9,777 nt of DNA. Source: Acidobacteriota bacterium. GTDB taxonomy: Bacteria; Acidobacteriota; Blastocatellia; RBC074. Shown here one piece after another: positions 6,994 through 9,777 of this stretch. Both the position numbers and the translations under genes were made by a program. Within the stretch, counting starts at the first letter, position 1; every line of letters starts with the position of its first letter. The stretch lies in assembly GCA_017991275.1 (NCBI GenBank), contig JAGNMH010000138.1:1-9777 (forward strand), written 5' to 3'. Under the pieces are notes generated by a model that worked only from the letters and a program-made list of their open reading frames with translations, had not been told where the DNA came from and did not search any database.

Positions 6994-8249
6994 TGTGTGA
7001 CCTCCGACAACTCCCTGCCTGGCAGATTCGTTCCGCCTGCCAATCCCAAATGCTGGCGTGCAAACCACCACGCGCTAAGCCATATCAAAACTTCGCCAAC
7101 GAACAGGCCTGATGCTGCTCCGCCGATACCAACGGTGAAGTATCCAACCGGAATCAAAACCACAGCCGAGATTGCGCCGATCAGCGCCGTCAACATCTCT
7201 TCGGTTTGATGACCAGCGGCAATCAAACCGAAACGATAATGACCGCTAATGGCCGCAGCGGCACAGATTCCGGCGAACCATTGCAAGGCGACTCCAGCCG
7301 GAGCGAACCTGGCGCCGTAAACAATTTTGACAACCATCGGAGCCACCACGACCCAAATCCCTGCGCCAATCACCGCCAGCCAGATCACAAAGCGCATCGA
7401 ACGCCCAATCAAAGCAGCGAACGAACCATCATTCGCAACCCAGGCGCGCGACAACGACGGCAGCATGTTGAAAAAGTACAACCAGACAAAAGTGTGCAGA
7501 GCCATTAGGATTCGCATCGCCCCGCCAAAGTAACCAACATCTTCAGCCGTAGCGATCAATCCAAGAATCAATGTCGCACCGGACATTTTCACCACCCAGA
7601 AAATCTGGCTCAGCCCGATGGTCGCGCCTTCGCGCAAAAGCTGAGGCGAAACTCCCTGCCTCAAACGGATTCTGCCGTTCAATCGTCGGCGATAAGCCCA
7701 CACTCCGAAAACAGCGGCGCCGCTTGCGCCGACGGTTTCAGCCAAACCAACCAACCAAACCTGTTCCACACGATGAACCAGGGCAAACACCAGGGCGGCA
7801 AAAATCGTCTGTCGCATGATTTGAATCACGGCCACAGTTTGCATGCGGTCGTGCCCCTGAAAGACCCACTGCAACAGCATCGGCATCACCAGCAGACTTA
7901 AACCGTAAACCAGCAACAGCCGGGTCAGCAGCGCCGCGTGGTCAAAGGCCAACGCAAAAACCACCACCACCAGATACAGACAAACAGCCAGCACCAAACG
8001 CACCAGAACTATTTCTGAAACCAGCGATTCAGTTCGCTCAGGGGATTTGGCAATTTCGCGCGCACCGTAAGAATTGAACCCCTGCTCGATAATCAACCCG
8101 GCACACAACACTACCGAAGCAGTAAATTCGATGTAGCCAAATCCATCAGGCCCGGCGACTCGCGCCAAATAAGCGAACGCCGCAAAGGTCATCACCTTTG
8201 CGGCGATTTCGGCTCCGGCAAGCGACAGAAAATTCTTGATCAGCCTCAA
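6990..8249 (-). CDS. Wzx-type polysaccharide/oligosaccharide flippase (MOP superfamily)
   Basis: Expected to move a polyprenyl-linked oligosaccharide across the cytoplasmic membrane. The 419-residue protein has about 12 hydrophobic segments and a typical N-terminus of the Polysacc_synt (RfbX/Wzx) family: RLIKNFLSLAGAEIAAK, then LARVAGPDGFGYIEF and QGFNSYGAREIAKS. Basic loops such as YRRRLNGRIRLRQG separate the halves. The start is a TTG, preceded directly by TAA, the stop of a seven-codon mini-ORF (ATG at 8273). GTAGGG ends 8 bases before the TTG and could serve as ribosome-binding site. The gene overlaps the GT-C-like gene by GTGA, so these two are probably coupled. The family is clear; the substrate is not predictable. 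Confidence 0.92.
   Translation of the reverse strand: MRLIKNFLSLAGAEIAAKVMTFAAFAYLARVAGPDGFGYIEFTASVVLCAGLIIEQGFNSYGAREIAKSPERTESLVSEIVLVRLVLAVCLYLVVVVFALAFDHAALLTRLLLVYGLSLLVMPMLLQWVFQGHDRMQTVAVIQIMRQTIFAALVFALVHRVEQVWLVGLAETVGASGAAVFGVWAYRRRLNGRIRLRQGVSPQLLREGATIGLSQIFWVVKMSGATLILGLIATAEDVGYFGGAMRILMALHTFVWLYFFNMLPSLSRAWVANDGSFAALIGRSMRFVIWLAVIGAGIWVVVAPMVVKIVYGARFAPAGVALQWFAGICAAAAISGHYRFGLIAAGHQTEEMLTALIGAISAVVLIPVGYFTVGIGGAASGLFVGEVLIWLSAWWFARQHLGLAGGTNLPGRELSEVTQ
7000..7005 (-). promoter_or_regulatory. Strong Shine-Dalgarno deciding the GTG start at 6993
   Basis: GGAGGT on the minus strand ends 6 bases before the GTG start of the GT-C-like gene. It lies within the last codons of the flippase gene and is the reason for preferring 6993 over the upstream in-frame start. 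Confidence 0.8.
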
Positions 8250-8268
8250 TTAGTTGGCCCTACCTATT

Positions 8269-8299
8269 TTCATAGTCGTCAGGGATTTAGACCAGTCAA
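8269..8299 (-). promoter_or_regulatory. Weak candidate promoter before the flippase gene
   Basis: On the minus strand TTGACT (8294-8299) and TATGAA (8269-8274) resemble sigma-70 -35 and -10 boxes (5 of 6 and 4 of 6 matches) with a 19-base spacer, slightly long. It would place a transcript start only about 15 bases before the TTG start. It lies in the only large gap of the series, but the match could be chance. Confidence 0.22.
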
Positions 8300-8301
8300 C
8301 C

Positions 8302-8339
8302 AATCAATCCCAGCAATCTGAGAATTGCTGAATCAATCC
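8302..8339. repeat. 20-bp hairpin flanked by exact 9-bp direct repeats
   Basis: AATCAATCC occurs at 8302-8310 and 8331-8339, exactly flanking a 20-base stem-loop (8311-8330) with perfect 7-bp arms CAGCAAT/ATTGCTG and a 6-base loop. The right repeat includes the radical SAM stop codon (8333-8335). The layout resembles a tiny palindromic insertion with target-site duplication, or a stem-loop processing site; no U-run follows, so it is not a clear intrinsic terminator. Confidence 0.6.
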
Positions 8340-9634
8340 GCAAAAAGCAGGGAAGGACAGAGAGTTGAAAGATCGGAGAACAAAAGGAAAAGTGACCCCA
8401 AAGGATTTTTGAACCACAGCCCTTTTAACCATTTTTGACGTGCGCCAGAACCTTCCCGCCCTTGGCTCGTAGTTGTCTCACCACCAGTCGAAGGCAAAAC
8501 CGGCAAAGATGCTCTTACGCCGGTTTGATAATCCACACGTTCGCCTATTGGCAACGGCTCTGCTTTCTTCCAAACCTTTGCGCCGAACATTGCTTTGGCC
8601 AGTTGAAGCGGCTGGAAGGTGATGCTCGGCCACATGAAAATTTCGTTGGTGCAATAACAGGCTTTGGCGCTGATCGAAGCGCGCAATTGCCTGGCTCGCT
8701 CCGAATGCCATATTTCTCGGAACGATTTTTGCCGCAAATTGCCTATAGGTTTGTGCTGCTCGCACAATCCAACGTCGCCGTTGGCATTGATGACCACGCT
8801 CAACACTCCAGCACGACAAGGGACGACCTGCCTTTGCTGTTCGGCTGTTTTGACTTTGGCCCATTGCAACATAGGTTCAACGATGCTGCCGTAACGACTC
8901 TCTTCACGCGGCGCCCACAAGCGTTTGATGTATTCGTAAAGTTGCTGGTATTCGGCCAGCTTTGGCCCTTGCAGTGAAGGATTCTTACGATCTCCGCGAA
9001 TCAGCGCCAGATTGTGATGCGACATTTGCGGACAACGTTCGTACAAGTAAGTGGTCAACCGCCGAATCTCGTCCATGTTTTCGGCTGTCGCGGTAGAGAT
9101 GGAATGAATCTGCAACCGTGAATCTTCTTTCTGCAATTCGACCAGCGCATCGTAAGTTTCCATTGAGTGTTTGAACGCTCCGGGCGCGACACGAAACCGG
9201 TCGTGAAACTCTTCCATTCCATCCAGAGACAATTCGATCGCGAAAATCTTCAGGCTTTTTTCTTTCAGCGTTTCCCGAATATGCGTGATCGTCTTGTCCG
9301 TGTACCAGCCGTTGCTGGGAACGTAAATTTCCTTGACACCGTTTTGCCTGATGAACTGGCGACAGATTGCGCCGAACTCTTTTCGCAAAAACGGCTCGCC
9401 GCCCGACAGGTTCAGGTTTTCAATCGGGCCAAGCTCTTTCGACAGATTGACTATCTCTTCAAAACTCAGATCGTCGCGCTTGTTCAGGCTCGACCAGTAA
9501 AAGCAGTGCTCACACTTCATATTGCAGATCGAGTTGATAAACAGAATGACGAACGGCGGATTGGCGACGCCGGCAATTGCCAAACTTTGCCAGTTCAAAC
9601 GCGCGTGTTTAATGATACGGCTAAAGATATGCAT
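8333..9634 (-). CDS. Radical SAM protein with SPASM/twitch-like C-terminal iron-sulfur domain
   Basis: Uses a 4Fe-4S cluster and S-adenosylmethionine for radical chemistry on an unknown substrate, probably a peptide or glycan intermediate. The 433-residue protein has the cluster motif CNMKCEHC (Cys37, 41, 44) and SGGEP at 77-81. A C-terminal cluster domain follows with CRAGVLSVVINANGDVGLC (Cys273, Cys291), IGNL-x-FREIW, and CYC (Cys326, Cys328); this gives four likely ligands, enough for one auxiliary cluster. The ATG at 9634 was chosen because AAAGGAG (9642-9648) sits 7 bases upstream; a GTG at 9676 would add 14 residues without such a site. The final 65 or so residues (after KKAEPL) are low-complexity, and the last 40 look like translated intergenic sequence. 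It leads the series; such enzymes occur in glycan loci and in RiPP pathways. Confidence 0.9.
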   Translation of the reverse strand: MHIFSRIIKHARLNWQSLAIAGVANPPFVILFINSICNMKCEHCFYWSSLNKRDDLSFEEIVNLSKELGPIENLNLSGGEPFLRKEFGAICRQFIRQNGVKEIYVPSNGWYTDKTITHIRETLKEKSLKIFAIELSLDGMEEFHDRFRVAPGAFKHSMETYDALVELQKEDSRLQIHSISTATAENMDEIRRLTTYLYERCPQMSHHNLALIRGDRKNPSLQGPKLAEYQQLYEYIKRLWAPREESRYGSIVEPMLQWAKVKTAEQQRQVVPCRAGVLSVVINANGDVGLCEQHKPIGNLRQKSFREIWHSERARQLRASISAKACYCTNEIFMWPSITFQPLQLAKAMFGAKVWKKAEPLPIGERVDYQTGVRASLPVLPSTGGETTTSQGREGSGARQKWLKGLWFKNPLGSLFLLFSDLSTLCPSLLFAD

Positions 9635-9641
9635 AGCAGTT

Positions 9642-9648
9642 CTCCTTT
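9642..9648 (-). promoter_or_regulatory. Shine-Dalgarno for the radical SAM gene
   Basis: AAAGGAG on the minus strand lies 7 bases before the ATG at 9634, near-ideal sequence and spacing. It decides the start and overlaps the stop codon of the short upstream reading frame. Confidence 0.85.
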
Positions 9649-9777
9649 CAGCTCGGACATAAACATGGATTTCCACTCGGATCGGTTGATGTAGCTAAAC
9701 CGGCCTGAGCTTGATTCCTGATGCCGTGAGATGACGCAACTGCGTGAACGCTCATTACCGCAACACAACCATTAAGG
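9648..9777 (-). CDS. Possible short ORF or 3' end of an upstream gene
   Basis: One minus-strand frame is open from the window edge to a TGA at 9648-9650, 13 bases before the radical SAM start. The first ATG inside it (9755) would give 35 residues ending in SGNPCLCPS; without that start it runs out of the window. I see no good ribosome-binding site at 9755. It could be a small peptide, the tail of an upstream gene, or chance, since an open stretch of about 42 codons is not rare. The same DNA holds the 12-base palindrome ACGCAACTGCGT (9734-9745). No convincing promoter was found in 9635-9777. Confidence 0.25.
   Translation of the reverse strand, partial: LNGCVAVMSVHAVASSHGIRNQAQAGLATSTDPSGNPCLCPS

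Noticed and set aside
9635..9676. GTG start adding 14 residues to the radical SAM protein
   Set aside because: A near-ideal AAAGGAG lies 7 bases before the ATG at 9634, and none precedes the GTG.
1..9777. Lasso-peptide or similar RiPP cluster, because both an AsnB homologue and a radical SAM gene are present
   Set aside because: There is no transglutaminase-like protease, no recognition-element (RRE) protein and no firm precursor; the genes between them are glycan-assembly genes.
1..9777. CRISPR arrays, tRNA or rRNA genes, transposases, intrinsic terminators
   Set aside because: No regularly spaced repeats, cloverleaf-like sequence, transposase motifs or hairpin followed by a U-run were seen on either strand.

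Overview
The window holds one long minus-strand gene series: seven protein genes in the same direction, close or overlapping, with nothing convincing on the plus strand. Products, intermediate GC content and small dispersed repeats at gene ends point to a bacterium with a surface-glycan (capsule, O-antigen-like or glycoprotein glycan) locus. The style of the repeats reminds me of Acidobacteriota, class Blastocatellia, but this is only an impression and no marker gene is present.

Transcription order, from high to low coordinates: a possible short or partial reading frame at the right edge (9648-9777); a radical SAM protein with a SPASM/twitch-like C-terminal cluster domain (8333-9634); an 83-base gap with a direct-repeat-flanked hairpin and a weak promoter candidate; a Wzx-type flippase (6990-8249); a GT-C-like multi-pass membrane protein (5455-6993, GTG start); a junction with a 20-bp imperfect palindrome; a UbiA-family polyprenyl-phosphate phosphoribosyltransferase (4432-5388); a GT39/ArnT-like membrane glycosyltransferase (2696-4435); a GT2 polyprenyl-phosphate glycosyltransferase with two C-terminal membrane helices (1675-2670); and an asparagine-synthase-type amidotransferase whose C-terminus runs off the left edge (1-1675).

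The genes read as one pathway. Two enzymes appear to make polyprenyl-phosphate-linked sugar donors: the UbiA-family enzyme (phosphoribose from PRPP, as in mycobacterial decaprenyl-phosphoribose synthesis) and the GT2 enzyme (hexose from a nucleotide sugar). Two GT-C-type membrane proteins could use such donors outside the cytoplasmic membrane, and a flippase moves lipid-linked material across. The amidotransferase and the radical SAM enzyme at the two ends would be modifying enzymes of unknown target. The DprE1/DprE2 epimerase pair that would turn the phosphoribose lipid into an arabinose lipid is not in this window.

Gene junctions are of two kinds. Three are tight start/stop overlaps (GTGA at 6990-6993, ATGA at 4432-4435, TAATG at 1673-1677). 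The looser ones, and also the 3' end of the GT2 gene, carry small repeats or palindromes that supply stop codons, altered protein tails or ribosome-binding-like sequence. Several obvious ORF starts are too long; corrected starts are given with reasons.
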